Shown here piece after piece: positions 37,273-45,128 of a DNA stretch of 64,000 bases. The DNA comes from CAXTSE01 sp964246985. Lineage in GTDB: Bacteria; Actinomycetota; Actinomycetes; Actinomycetales; Microbacteriaceae. Location: contig CAXTSE010000009.1 of the NCBI GenBank assembly GCA_964246985.1, forward strand, positions 1-64,000, in the 5' to 3' direction. The notes beneath the pieces were generated by a model. That model saw only the letters and a program-made list of their open reading frames with translations, made no database searches and was not told the DNA's origin. Each line of letters starts with the position of its first letter. Position 1 is the stretch's first letter. The translations under genes were made by a program, and so were the position numbers.

Positions 37273-37869
37273 TCAGCGCTCGCGGAGCGACGCCGCCAGC
37301 GCGTGCGCGTACCGCTCCGTGAGCTGCACCATCGTGTCTCCCGACCGACGGTCGACCCCGAAGACGAAGCCGGGGAAGTCGAGCTCCTCCTGCACGGCCC
37401 AGATCGCGTCCGAGTCGCCCGGTGCCAGGATGACGGCCGGATCCCCGACCGCGATCCAGCCGATCGGCACGACCGCGCCGGGCGCGACGGTGGTGCGCAG
37501 GTGCACGACGGCGTTGATCCGCACCTCGCTGCCCCGACCGAGTCGCGCGGCCGGGAAGACGCTCGCGCCGGTCGCGATGAACACCTCGTCGTCGAGAGTC
37601 GCGCCCGAGATGCTCGTGTGGGGTCCGATGAGGCAGTGCGCGCCGATCGCGAGCGGGAATCGCGCGGACGCCCGCAGCACCGCGTTCTCCATCACCACCG
37701 TCGACGGGCCGATGACCGCCGTGCCGTGGTCGGCGGTGATGATCGCGCCGTCGAGCACGACCGCTCCTGCGCCGATCACCACGTCGCCGGTGATCACCGC
37801 CGTCGGTGCGATGACGGCGGTGGGGTCGATACGGGGCGAGGAGCTCGGCGTCGAGGTCATGGCCTCCAT
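37273..37869 (-). CDS. left-handed beta-helix (gamma carbonic anhydrase-like) protein
   Basis: A 198-residue hexapeptide-repeat protein: DPTAVIAPTAVITGDVVIGAGAVVLDG then IGAHCLIGPHTSISGATLDDEVFIATGASV patterns cover about residues 20-150. Histidines in TADHG, HCLIGPH and VVHLRT could bind metal as in gamma carbonic anhydrases. The start could be ATG 37869 (GGGGGA four bases upstream, preferred) or ATG 37860. Enzymatic activity is uncertain; acyltransferase is a less likely alternative. Confidence 0.82.
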   Translation of the reverse strand: MEAMTSTPSSSPRIDPTAVIAPTAVITGDVVIGAGAVVLDGAIITADHGTAVIGPSTVVMENAVLRASARFPLAIGAHCLIGPHTSISGATLDDEVFIATGASVFPAARLGRGSEVRINAVVHLRTTVAPGAVVPIGWIAVGDPAVILAPGDSDAIWAVQEELDFPGFVFGVDRRSGDTMVQLTERYAHALAASLRER

Positions 37870-37937
37870 GATCCCCCGTGGGTGAATACGCCGCATCCCC
37901 CATATCGCCGCGCGCGCCGCGGGTCTACCGTCGCGAC

Positions 37938-38390
37938 ATGCACCCACCGCTCCGCTCGACGCGTCTCCTTCCCGGCACGCTCCTCGCCGCCCTGGCCCTG
38001 ACAGCGGGCCTCGCGCCCGTCGGCTGCGCGCCCGACTCCGACGGCGACGGGTCGGGCGGAGACTCCTCGTCGGACACCGACTCGAGCGCAGGCACGTCGG
38101 AGGACGCGACCGGCGACGACGACGGTGAGGGCGACGGCGGCGACGACTTCTCCGGCGCGACGCTCTCCGGCACCGGCAGCTACTCGATCCCCGACCAGGC
38201 GCCGCTCGGCGGCTACGAGCTCGACGGCGACCCCGGCACCCTGCCCGACGGCTGCACCTGGCAGATCCTCGACGCGGACGGCGGTGTCTACGTCGAGGAC
38301 CAGGGCGCCTACGTGTTCCTCACCGACATCCCCGAGGCGGTGACCTTCGTCACCGACGGCTGCCCCGACTGGGTGCAGTTCGAGGATTAG
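37938..38390 (+). CDS. hypothetical lipoprotein
   Basis: A 150-residue exported protein: hydrophobic signal with a lipobox-like APVGC (Cys30), a 45-residue Asp/Ser/Gly-rich acidic linker, then a small domain (about 85-150) with GTGSYSIPDQAPLGGYELDG and a cysteine pair (GCTW, GCPDW) that may form a disulfide. TACCGT six bases before the ATG indicates a leaderless promoter. No known family recognised; this looks like small lineage-specific surface lipoproteins. Confidence 0.75.
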   Translation: MHPPLRSTRLLPGTLLAALALTAGLAPVGCAPDSDGDGSGGDSSSDTDSSAGTSEDATGDDDGEGDGGDDFSGATLSGTGSYSIPDQAPLGGYELDGDPGTLPDGCTWQILDADGGVYVEDQGAYVFLTDIPEAVTFVTDGCPDWVQFED

Positions 38391-38415
38391 TCCGCCGGTC
38401 CGTACTCTGGGTCGC

Positions 38416-39117
38416 ATGGCCCGCCGCGCGCATCCTCGGTTCGTCTCCGACATCTCGCGCGGGTATCTCAGCCTCGGCATCTCGAGTCTCCTCACCTTCG
38501 CCGGCGCGTTCCTCATCGGCTTCCTCGGCCGCGACCTCCCGCGCGAGGTCATCTTCACGAGTGCGCTGTTCGCCGGGTGGGCGGTGATCTGCCTCGTGAC
38601 CTCGGCGCTGACGGTGATCGTCTTCCTTCCGTTGTCGAGCGAGCAGCTGCACGAGTCGCTGCGGGCGACGACGCCGACGACCCCGCGCGCGAAGGCCGTC
38701 TGGGTGCTGAGCGGCGGCGGTGCGACCTACTACGCGGTCACCGGATCGCTGATCGCCGTGGTCACGCTCGTCACCCTGGTCGTCAACAGGTCGGTCTCGA
38801 GCAACCCCGCCCTCCGCTACCTCGGCCTCGCCGTCGTCGTCGGCTCGTTCGCTCTCATCGTCACCAGCTACGCCGTGCGCTACGCCCGCCAGAATGCGGT
38901 CGCGGGCGGTGCCGAGTTCGCGGGCGACGAGCCCCCGCGATTCGGCGACTACCTCTACCTCGCCATCCAGGTCGCGACGACGTTCAGCGCATCCGACGTC
39001 ACGACGACGGCGCGCGCCTTCCGTCGCATCGTCTCGGTCAACAGCCTCGTGTCGTTCGCCTACAACAGCGTGATCGTGGCGCTGCTGGTGAGCGTCCTGA
39101 TCAACGCGGCCGCCTGA
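38416..39117 (+). CDS. DUF1345 membrane protein
   Basis: A 233-residue protein with five TM helices. The C-terminal part FGDYLYLAIQVATTFSASDV then FAYNSVIVALLVSVL is characteristic of DUF1345, which resembles the pore part of two-TM potassium channels without a canonical filter. TACTCT seven bases before the ATG. Role unknown. Confidence 0.82.
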   Translation: MARRAHPRFVSDISRGYLSLGISSLLTFAGAFLIGFLGRDLPREVIFTSALFAGWAVICLVTSALTVIVFLPLSSEQLHESLRATTPTTPRAKAVWVLSGGGATYYAVTGSLIAVVTLVTLVVNRSVSSNPALRYLGLAVVVGSFALIVTSYAVRYARQNAVAGGAEFAGDEPPRFGDYLYLAIQVATTFSASDVTTTARAFRRIVSVNSLVSFAYNSVIVALLVSVLINAAA

Positions 39118-39132
39118 CGCACGGGTACCGCC

Positions 39133-39699
39133 TCAGCGGCCAGCGGTGATCCGCTGCCCCGCCGCGACCGTCATCTGCTCGGCGAGCTGCTCGACCGCGA
39201 TCTCGATGCGCAGGTCGAGGCCCGCATCGACCACCTGGCCATCGGGGCGGATGCGCGCGGGCGCCCGCGAGACGCTCACCGGATCGACGAGCAGGGCGTC
39301 GAGGGCCAGCAGCGGCGCGACGAGCCCTGCCAGTCCGCGGAGGCCGCCGGTCTGGCCGGGCGACGCGCTCATGAGGAGCACCGGCTTGCCGTAGAGGCCG
39401 GTCGACCCGGCTAGCCAGTCGAGCGCGTTCTTGGTGACGCCGGACGGGGCGTGCACGTACTCGGGGCTCGCGATGACGGCGCCCCGGCACGACTCCGCGA
39501 GGAGGCGGAACTCCCGGACGGCCGCCGGCACGCTGTCGCGACGGTCGAGGTCGGGGTTCATCAGCGGCAGGTCGGCCACGAGGTCGGCGCCGACGAGTCG
39601 GAAGCCGGGTGCGCGCTCGGCGACGGCCGACAGCAGCGCCTGGTGGAGCGATCCGGCTCGCAGCGATCCGCAGATCGCGAGGACGGTCGTGCGCTCCAT
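39133..39699 (-). CDS. NADPH-dependent FMN reductase
   Basis: A 188-residue flavodoxin-fold enzyme: ICGSLRAGSLHQALL (phosphate-binding loop), VIASPEYVHAPSGVTKNALDWL and the dimer-interface MSASPGQTGGLRG. It reduces FMN, quinones or chromate-type acceptors with NADPH. TAGGCT lies six bases before the ATG. Convergent with the DUF1345 gene. Confidence 0.88.
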   Translation of the reverse strand: MERTTVLAICGSLRAGSLHQALLSAVAERAPGFRLVGADLVADLPLMNPDLDRRDSVPAAVREFRLLAESCRGAVIASPEYVHAPSGVTKNALDWLAGSTGLYGKPVLLMSASPGQTGGLRGLAGLVAPLLALDALLVDPVSVSRAPARIRPDGQVVDAGLDLRIEIAVEQLAEQMTVAAGQRITAGR

Positions 39700-39730
39700 G
39701 ACCGGAGCCTAGCCAGGGAGGGCCCGGCTG

Positions 39731-40030
39731 TCACCAGTCGTAGTCGACGGTCGCCTTGTCTGTCACGACGGTCTTGACCCACTGGCCGACCGCGATGTGG
39801 TCGGGGTGGATCTGGTAGCCCTCGAGCGCGTCGTTGTCGTCGAACTCGCTGATCAGCACGACGTCCCAGTTGGCGTCGATCACGCCGACATCGGCTCCGA
39901 CCTCGAGCCTGCTGAGCCCGTCGACGATGCCGACCAGGGACTCGAGACCCGCCTTGATCCCCGCGGCGTCGACCGCGCGCTGGGCGGGGTCGGTCGCGGC
40001 GAGCTTCCACATGACGATGTGCCGGATCAT
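39731..40030 (-). CDS. Dabb (stress-responsive A/B barrel) domain protein
   Basis: A 99-residue single Dabb domain: MIRHIVMWKL start, SLVGIVDGLSRLEVGADVG, WDVVLISEFDDNDALEGYQIHPDH and the VGQWVKTVV end. Dimeric barrel; some relatives are enzymes, most are unknown. It overlaps the glutaredoxin-like gene by four bases (ATGA). Confidence 0.88.
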   Translation of the reverse strand: MIRHIVMWKLAATDPAQRAVDAAGIKAGLESLVGIVDGLSRLEVGADVGVIDANWDVVLISEFDDNDALEGYQIHPDHIAVGQWVKTVVTDKATVDYDW

Positions 40031-40275
40031 GCGGTCACCCTATCGAGCGCGGTGCGCAGCCGCGCCGCGTCGACCCGCCAGATGGTGTGCACGCGGTCGT
40101 CGAGGAGAACCACCGGGATCTCCTCGACGTAGCGGTCGAGCAGCTCGGGGTCGTCGAGGATCGACAGCTCGGCGAACTCGACCGCCGGATAGTCGGCCAG
40201 CACCGCCGCGACGGCGGCCCGTGCGTCGTCGCAGAGGTGGCATCCGGGCTTGCCGAGCAGGGTCAGTCGAGGCAC
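40027..40275 (-). CDS. glutaredoxin-like protein (DUF836 type)
   Basis: An 82-residue thioredoxin-fold protein with a CxxC motif in LLGKPGCHLCDDARAA and the cis-Pro in VEEIPVVLLDDR. Start: an ATG at 40281 abuts the -10 box TAGTCT, so it could not be in the transcript from that promoter; the GTG at 40275 is exactly six bases after it and is preferred. Divergent from the HAD-IB gene with an interlocked promoter. An equivalent pair (SerB1 and a glutaredoxin) is near in M. tuberculosis as I recall. Confidence 0.85.
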   Translation of the reverse strand: MPRLTLLGKPGCHLCDDARAAVAAVLADYPAVEFAELSILDDPELLDRYVEEIPVVLLDDRVHTIWRVDAARLRTALDRVTA

Positions 40276-40280
40276 GCCCA

Positions 40281-40287
40281 TAGACTA
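40281..40287. promoter_or_regulatory. interlocked -10 boxes for glutaredoxin-like and HAD-IB genes
   Basis: The plus-strand TAGACT (40281-40286) is six bases before the ATG at 40293; the minus-strand TAGTCT (40287-40282) is six bases before the GTG at 40275. The hexamers overlap by five bases inside ATAGACTAT. This fixes both starts and means the upstream ATGs at 40287 (+) and 40281 (-) are not used from this promoter. Confidence 0.6.
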
Positions 40288-40292
40288 TGACG

Positions 40293-41090
40293 ATGCCCGA
40301 GGTCACGTCCGAGTCGGCGACGCCGCCGCCGAGTGATCGCCCGATCATGGCCTTCTTCGACGTCGACAACACGCTCATGCGGGGCACGAGCCTCTTCCAG
40401 CTCGGCCGAGAGGCATGGAAGCGCAAGGTCATCACGGGGCGCGACATCGTGCCCTTCATCTGGCACCAGATGCGCTTCATCAGCAAGGGCGAGAACGAGG
40501 CGCACCTCAAGTCGGCGCGGGAGCGCTCGCTCGAGCTGGTGCGCGGACTCACCCAGGCCGAGATCGTCGACCTGGCCGAGGGCATCTGGGAGCACCGGAT
40601 CAGCCGCCGGCTCTATCCCGAGACGGTCGCGCTCACGCAGGAGCACATCGCGAAGGGCCACGAGGTGTGGCTCGTGTCGGCCACCCCGTGGGAGATCGGC
40701 GACCTGATGGCGCGCCGACTCGGGCTCACCGGCGCGCTGGGCACCCGGATCGAGGTCGAGGACGGCGTCTACACCGGCAACCTGGTGGGTCACGTGCTGC
40801 ATGCCGAGCACAAGGCGGAAGCCGCCGGCGAGCTCGCGGCGGCGGCCGGTGCCGACCTCGCCGACTGCTGGGCCTACTCGGACAGCCGCAACGACATCCC
40901 GCTGCTCGAGATGGTGGGCAACCGCGTCGTGGTGAATCCGGATGCGATCCTCACCCTCCATGCGCACAAGCACGAATGGCCGATCCTGCGTCTCACGCCG
41001 AAGAACATCCGGCAGGCGCAGCGGCGGGTGCGGCGCGAGGCCAAGGCCGTGAAGAAGAGCGCGAAGAGAAAAAGCGCCCGACCCGAGTAA
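40293..41090 (+). CDS. HAD-IB family hydrolase (SerB1-like)
   Basis: A 265-residue haloacid-dehalogenase superfamily phosphatase. Motif I FFDVDNTLMRG, motif II LVSATPWEIG, and motif IV YSDSRNDIPLLEMVG are clear. HAD-IB proteins include phosphoserine phosphatases; substrate is not proven. The C-terminal 40 residues are Lys/Arg-rich (RRVRREAKAVKKSAKRK). An earlier ATG at 40287 is rejected on promoter grounds. Confidence 0.9.
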   Translation: MPEVTSESATPPPSDRPIMAFFDVDNTLMRGTSLFQLGREAWKRKVITGRDIVPFIWHQMRFISKGENEAHLKSARERSLELVRGLTQAEIVDLAEGIWEHRISRRLYPETVALTQEHIAKGHEVWLVSATPWEIGDLMARRLGLTGALGTRIEVEDGVYTGNLVGHVLHAEHKAEAAGELAAAAGADLADCWAYSDSRNDIPLLEMVGNRVVVNPDAILTLHAHKHEWPILRLTPKNIRQAQRRVRREAKAVKKSAKRKSARPE

Positions 41091-41103
41091 CGGGCCGGAC
41101 GCT
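41073..41103 (-). terminator. intrinsic terminator of the bS22 transcript
   Basis: A 13-base stem (41073-41085 with 41091-41103) and a five-base loop. Read on the minus strand, the two imperfect positions become G-U pairs and the stem is followed by TTTTTCTCTT. So it is a good rho-independent terminator for the small ribosomal gene; it overlaps the 3' end of the HAD gene. Confidence 0.8.
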
Positions 41104-41134
41104 GAGATCTCGATTCGCGCGGAGCGCTACTCGG

Positions 41135-41233
41135 TCACTTCTTGTTGCGACGCTGGTGACGCGTCTTGCGCAGAAGCTTGCGGTGCTTCTTCTTCGCCAT
41201 GCGCTTGCGGCGCTTCTTGATGACAGAACCCAT
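41135..41233 (-). CDS. small ribosomal subunit protein bS22
   Basis: A 32-residue, extremely basic protein, MGSVIKKRRKRMAKKKHRK followed by LLRKTRHQRRNKK. This is the AURKAIP1/COX24-type small protein described as bS22 in mycobacterial ribosomes. GAGGTGA lies four bases before the ATG. A GGACCC/GGGTCC hairpin (41258-41271) sits in its 5' UTR and may control expression. It is placed between the HAD-IB gene and a small HTH protein, the order seen in other actinobacteria. Confidence 0.93.
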   Translation of the reverse strand: MGSVIKKRRKRMAKKKHRKLLRKTRHQRRNKK

Positions 41234-41314
41234 GTTCACCTCGCTCGTTCGACGGACGGACCCTCGGGTCCAGTACCGGAACCGCGGAAATCTAACCTCA
41301 GGAGTCTACCCGAC

Positions 41315-41506
41315 TCAGCCGACCTGCGAATCGGGCAGCTCGATCGCCGCTTGGACGGCGGACTCGGGGATGCGGTACGAGCGCCCGAAGCGGATCGCGG
41401 GCAGATCGCCGCGCTGCACCATGCGGTACACCGTCATGTTCGAGACGCGCATCATCTCGGCGACCTCGGCGACGGTCAGGAAGCGCACGTCGGAGAGATC
41501 CCCCAT
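41315..41506 (-). CDS. small excisionase-type helix-turn-helix protein
   Basis: A 63-residue MerR/excisionase-like winged HTH: FLTVAEVAEMMRVSNMTVY, RMVQRGDLPAIRFGRSYRIPES. It is nearly the whole protein. GGGGGG lies six bases before the ATG; extending upstream gives a low-complexity Thr/Ala sequence that I reject. Mycobacterial Rv0500A is a likely equivalent by context (next to proC and bS22). Not associated with any mobile element here. Confidence 0.88.
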   Translation of the reverse strand: MGDLSDVRFLTVAEVAEMMRVSNMTVYRMVQRGDLPAIRFGRSYRIPESAVQAAIELPDSQVG

Positions 41507-41646
41507 GCCGTGCCCCCCGGTGATGACTGTGCCCTCTGTGGCTGCTGTGATCGCTGTGACTGCTGTGCAAGCGGTCTGGCGCAAAGGTAGCGGCAGCGAC
41601 GCGGTGATGTCCATCCCCCGGTGCGGGAAGGATGGCGTGAGACGAG
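41507..41646. other. 140-bp gap with GCTGTG-type short repeats
   Basis: No gene is supported. From 41528 to 41565 the sequence repeats variants of CTGTG(G/A/C) at intervals of about six to nine bases. This could be promoter-side operator sequence for the HTH gene or simple repeat drift. Nothing else is seen. Confidence 0.35.
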
Positions 41647-42138
41647 TCAGTCCTCGCGGTTCCGGCGGGGCAGCTTCTCGGAGACGCGCTTCTGGGCGCC
41701 CTGGAGCTTCTCCTGCGCGGCCTCGATCGCGACGCGAGCCGAGTGCGCGGTGTCGGCGGCCGCGCGTCCCATCCGATCGCCGACGTCGGAGCCGGCCCAC
41801 GCGGCGAAGACGGGGCTGCTCGCCGTCGCCACCGCCGGATCCGGGGTCTCGGCCAGCGGGCCGCCCACCAGGAACGGCGCGAGCCACTCCTCGAGCGCCT
41901 CGAGGGGAGCCGCCTCGAGGCTGTAGTAGCGGTGCTGGCCCATCTCGCGCACGCGGGCGAGGCCCGCGTCGCGCAGCACCTTGAGGTGCTTCGACACCGT
42001 CGGCTGGCTGATGCCGAGCTGCGCGACGAGCTCGCTCACGCCCACCTCGCCCGGCGCCCCGGCACGCGATCGGTCGAGCAGACGGACCAGGATCTCGCGA
42101 CGGGTGGCGTCGGCGAGGACGTCGAAGATGTCGGCCAT
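41647..42138 (-). CDS. ArsR family transcriptional regulator
   Basis: A 163-residue winged-helix regulator: MADIFDVLADATRREILVRLL, then VSELVAQLGISQPTVSKHLKVLRDAGL and REMGQHRYYSLEAAPL. No metal-binding cysteines in the recognition helix, so it is of the non-metal ArsR type. The C-terminal 60 residues are Ala-rich and helical. Divergent from trkH with TACCGT five bases before its ATG, so it might affect potassium uptake (inference). Confidence 0.88.
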   Translation of the reverse strand: MADIFDVLADATRREILVRLLDRSRAGAPGEVGVSELVAQLGISQPTVSKHLKVLRDAGLARVREMGQHRYYSLEAAPLEALEEWLAPFLVGGPLAETPDPAVATASSPVFAAWAGSDVGDRMGRAAADTAHSARVAIEAAQEKLQGAQKRVSEKLPRRNRED

Positions 42139-42186
42139 ACTCCACGGTAGCCTCTTCGAGTCGAGCGGCGTGAGGAGGCAGCGGCG

Positions 42187-43611
42187 ATGTCACTGAAGCC
42201 CGTCTTCCACGAGGGCATCATCGAGCGGGTGCGCGACGCGGTCGCGGCGTTCTCGGCCTCCACTCCCGCCCGCTTCGCGATCCTCGTCTTCGGGTCTCTC
42301 GTGGGCGTCTTCACGATCCTCTTCTCGCTGCCGATCGCCACCGCATCCGGCGAGCGCGCCCCCTTCATCGACGCGCTCTTCACGGCCGTCTCGGTGATCT
42401 GCGTGACCGGCCTCGCGACCGTCGACATGGCGACCTTCTGGTCGCCGATCGGCCATGTCTTCATCTTCATCGGAGTCGAGATCGGCGGCATCGGCGTGCT
42501 GACCGTCGCGTCGATCCTCGGCCTCATCATCAGCCGCCGACTCGGCCTGCGGCAGAAGCTGATGGCAGCAGGCGATGCCAATCCGCTTCGCATCCGCAAG
42601 GGGCCGATCGCCGAGGGTCAGGCGGTGCGGCTCGGCGAGACGGGCAGCCTGCTGCTGACCGTCGCCGTCAGCGTCCTCGTCATCGAGGGGGCCGTCGCGG
42701 CGCTGCTGTTCCCGCGCATGCTGCTCGAGGGGGTCGCTCCGCTCGACGCGCTCTGGCAGTCGATCTACATCTCGGCGATGGCGTTCACCAACACCGGGTT
42801 CCTGCCGACCAGCTCTGGGCTCGAGCCGTACGCCACCGACGTCTGGTTCCTCGTCGTGCTGATGCTGGGCGTGACGTTCGGGGCGATCGGATTCCCGGTC
42901 ATCTACGTGCTGCGCAAGAACCTGCGGCACCCCCACCGGTGGTCGCTGCACGTGAAGCTCACCCTGCTGGCCTTCGGCCTGCTGCTGATCGGCGGGGCCC
43001 TCGCCTACTTCGTGCTCGAGTTCGGCAACGAGCGCACGATGGCCGACATGGATGTCGGGCAGCGGATCCTGCAGAGCTTCTTCATCTCGTCGATGGCGAG
43101 ATCCGGCGGATTCGCGACCCTCGACATGAGCCAGCTCGACGGCTCCAGCCTGCTCATCACCGACATGCTGATGTTCATCGGAGGAGGCTCGGCGTCGACG
43201 GCCGGCGGCATCAAGGTCACGACCCTGGCGATCCTGTTCATCGCCGCCTTCGCGGAGGCACGCGGCGTCGACGACATGGAGGCCTACAAGCGCCGCATCC
43301 CCCAGGACGTGCTGCGCCTCGGTGTCAGCGTCGTGCTGTGGGGCGCGACGACGGTCGCGACCGCGAGCATCATCCTGCTGCTCATCACCGACGAGCCCCT
43401 CGACTACGTCCTCTTCGACGTGATCAGCGCGTTCGCCACCTGCGGGCTCTCCACCGGGTTCACGCAGAACACCTCCGAGCCGGCGCAGTACGTGCTCGCC
43501 GCCACCATGTTCTTCGGACGCATCGGCACCGTCACCCTCGCCGCCGCACTCGCGGCGTCGACGCGGCGTCAGCTGTTCCGCCAACCGGAAGAGAGGCCCA
43601 TCGTTGGTTGA
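42187..43611 (+). CDS. TrkH/KtrB-family potassium uptake channel subunit
   Basis: A 474-residue membrane protein with four M1-P-M2 repeats. The four P-loop filter segments are seen as SVICVTGLATVD, AFTNTGFLP, ARSGGFATLD and FATCGLSTGFTQ, each with the key Gly. It moves K+ (possibly with Na+ or H+) into the cell with the RCK partner encoded next. trkA overlaps its end by eight bases. Confidence 0.93.
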   Translation: MSLKPVFHEGIIERVRDAVAAFSASTPARFAILVFGSLVGVFTILFSLPIATASGERAPFIDALFTAVSVICVTGLATVDMATFWSPIGHVFIFIGVEIGGIGVLTVASILGLIISRRLGLRQKLMAAGDANPLRIRKGPIAEGQAVRLGETGSLLLTVAVSVLVIEGAVAALLFPRMLLEGVAPLDALWQSIYISAMAFTNTGFLPTSSGLEPYATDVWFLVVLMLGVTFGAIGFPVIYVLRKNLRHPHRWSLHVKLTLLAFGLLLIGGALAYFVLEFGNERTMADMDVGQRILQSFFISSMARSGGFATLDMSQLDGSSLLITDMLMFIGGGSASTAGGIKVTTLAILFIAAFAEARGVDDMEAYKRRIPQDVLRLGVSVVLWGATTVATASIILLLITDEPLDYVLFDVISAFATCGLSTGFTQNTSEPAQYVLAATMFFGRIGTVTLAAALAASTRRQLFRQPEERPIVG

Positions 43612-44272
43612 GAAGATCCCCCACGACGCTCCCGTGCTCGTCATCGGGCTGGGGCGCTTCGGCGCCGCCACCGCCGGGCAGCTCGCCCGCCTCGAGCGTG
43701 ATGTGCTCGCCGTCGACGAGGACGTCACCCTGGTGCAGAAGTGGTCGGAGCGGGTCACCCACGCGGTGCAGGCCGACGCGCGGTCGATCGACGCACTGCG
43801 GCAGATCGGCGCCGAGGACTTCGCGGTCGCCGTCGTCGCGGTCGGCTCGTCGATCGAGGCGTCGGTGCTGATCACCGCCAACCTGGTCGACCTCAAGATC
43901 CCCCAGATCTGGGCGAAGGCGATCAGCCAGTCGCACGGCAAGATCCTGTCGCGCATCGGCGCCAACCACGTGATCTACCCGGAGGCGGAGGCCGGCGAGC
44001 GGGTCGCGCACCTGGTGTCGGGGCGCATGATCGACTTCATCGAGTTCGACGACGACTTCGCGATCGTCAAGATGTACCCGCCGAAGCCGATCCGCGGCAT
44101 CTCGCTCGCCGAGTCGCACGTACGGAGGAAGTACGGCATCACCGTCGTCGGGGTGAAGAGCCCCGGCAAGGACTTCACCTACGCGACGCCCGAGACCGTG
44201 ATCTCGAACCACGACCTGATCATCGCGTCGGGCAATACGAGCGACCTGGACCGGTTCGCGGCGCTGAGCTGA
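43604..44272 (+). CDS. TrkA/KtrA-family RCK regulator of potassium uptake
   Basis: A 222-residue cytoplasmic protein: RCK_N Rossmann domain with VLVIGLGRFGAATAGQLA and an acidic VDEDV at strand 2 end, then RCK_C from about 140. It gates the TrkH/KtrB subunit in response to nucleotides. The start is an unusual TTG at 43604 with GAGAGG eight bases upstream, inside the trkH end; no other start gives the complete first strand. Confidence 0.92.
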   Translation: MVEKIPHDAPVLVIGLGRFGAATAGQLARLERDVLAVDEDVTLVQKWSERVTHAVQADARSIDALRQIGAEDFAVAVVAVGSSIEASVLITANLVDLKIPQIWAKAISQSHGKILSRIGANHVIYPEAEAGERVAHLVSGRMIDFIEFDDDFAIVKMYPPKPIRGISLAESHVRRKYGITVVGVKSPGKDFTYATPETVISNHDLIIASGNTSDLDRFAALS

Positions 44273-44278
44273 CCCGCG

Positions 44279-45106
44279 TCAGGCGCCGCGGGCCATCTCC
44301 TCGGCTCGTGCGATCGCCGCGGCGGCCGCGCGGTCGAAGACGCCCGAGAAGTCGGCATCCTCCATCACGGCGATCGCCTGCTCGGTCGTGCCTCGGGGGC
44401 TCGTGACGCGCCGCCGCAGCTCGGCCGGGTCGGCGTCCGACACCGCGAGCAGCTCCGACGCACCCCGGAACGTCTGCTCGACCATGAGCCGGGCGTCGGC
44501 CTCGTCGAAGCCGAGCGAGCGTGCGGATGCGGTGAGCTGCTCCATCAGGAAGAAGACGTAGGCGGGCCCCGACCCCGAGATCGTCGAGAGCGCGTTGATC
44601 TGGGACTCCGGCACCTCGATGACCGCCCCCACCGTCTCGAACAGCGACCGCACGAGCGCCGTGTCGGCATCCGTCGCCCGGGTGCCCGCGGCCAACCCGG
44701 TCACCCCGAGGCCGACCGTCGACGGGGTGTTGGGCATGGAGCGGAAGACCGTCTGCGGTACCAGCTCCTCCATCGTCGCGATCGTGACGCCCGCGGCGAC
44801 GCTGACGACCAGCGCGTCGGGCTCGAGCGCGTCGGCGATCTCGCGGAGGAGGCCGGGCAGCATGGCCGGCTTGACGCCGAGCAGCACGATCCGCGCACCC
44901 CTCACCGCCGTCACGTTGGCGTCCGAGTCGACCTCTCCGGCGAGGGAGGTGACGACGCCGTCGCGCAGCGCCGCGGCCTTGGTCTCGGTGCGGTTGGTGA
45001 CGATGATCCGCTCGGCCTCCACCCCCGGCGAACGCAGTCCGCTGAGGATCGCGCCGCCCATCGAACCGGCTCCGAGGATGGCGATGGCGGGGAGTCTGAG
45101 GGTCAC
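44279..45106 (-). CDS. proC: pyrroline-5-carboxylate reductase
   Basis: A 275-residue enzyme for the last step of proline synthesis. NADPH site AILGAGSMGGAILSGL at the N-terminus, VLLGVKPAML, FRSMPNTPSTVGLGVTGLA, STISGSGPAYVFFLMEQL, and the C-terminal TSPRGTTEQAIAVM. The GTG at 45106 is six bases after TACACT on the minus strand. Divergent from the CDF transporter gene with a shared -10 region. Confidence 0.95.
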   Translation of the reverse strand: MTLRLPAIAILGAGSMGGAILSGLRSPGVEAERIIVTNRTETKAAALRDGVVTSLAGEVDSDANVTAVRGARIVLLGVKPAMLPGLLREIADALEPDALVVSVAAGVTIATMEELVPQTVFRSMPNTPSTVGLGVTGLAAGTRATDADTALVRSLFETVGAVIEVPESQINALSTISGSGPAYVFFLMEQLTASARSLGFDEADARLMVEQTFRGASELLAVSDADPAELRRRVTSPRGTTEQAIAVMEDADFSGVFDRAAAAAIARAEEMARGA

Positions 45107-45112
45107 GCGTGA

Positions 45113-45122
45113 AGTGTACTTT
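45113..45122. promoter_or_regulatory. shared -10 region for divergent proC and CDF genes
   Basis: Plus TACTTT (45117-45122) is six bases before the CDF ATG; minus TACACT (45118-45113) is six bases before the proC GTG. The two share one TA pair within GTAC. Same architecture as at 16237 and 23030. Confidence 0.6.
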
Positions 45123-45128
45123 GGAGGC

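Noticed and set aside
41315..41506. Excisionase of a mobile element
   Set aside because: The HTH is excisionase-like, but no integrase, att repeat or phage gene is near, and the gene order with bS22 and proC is a conserved core arrangement.
41166..41984. Plus-strand frame over the bS22/HTH region
   Set aside because: It is antisense to bS22, the HTH and ArsR genes, all of which have clear family motifs.
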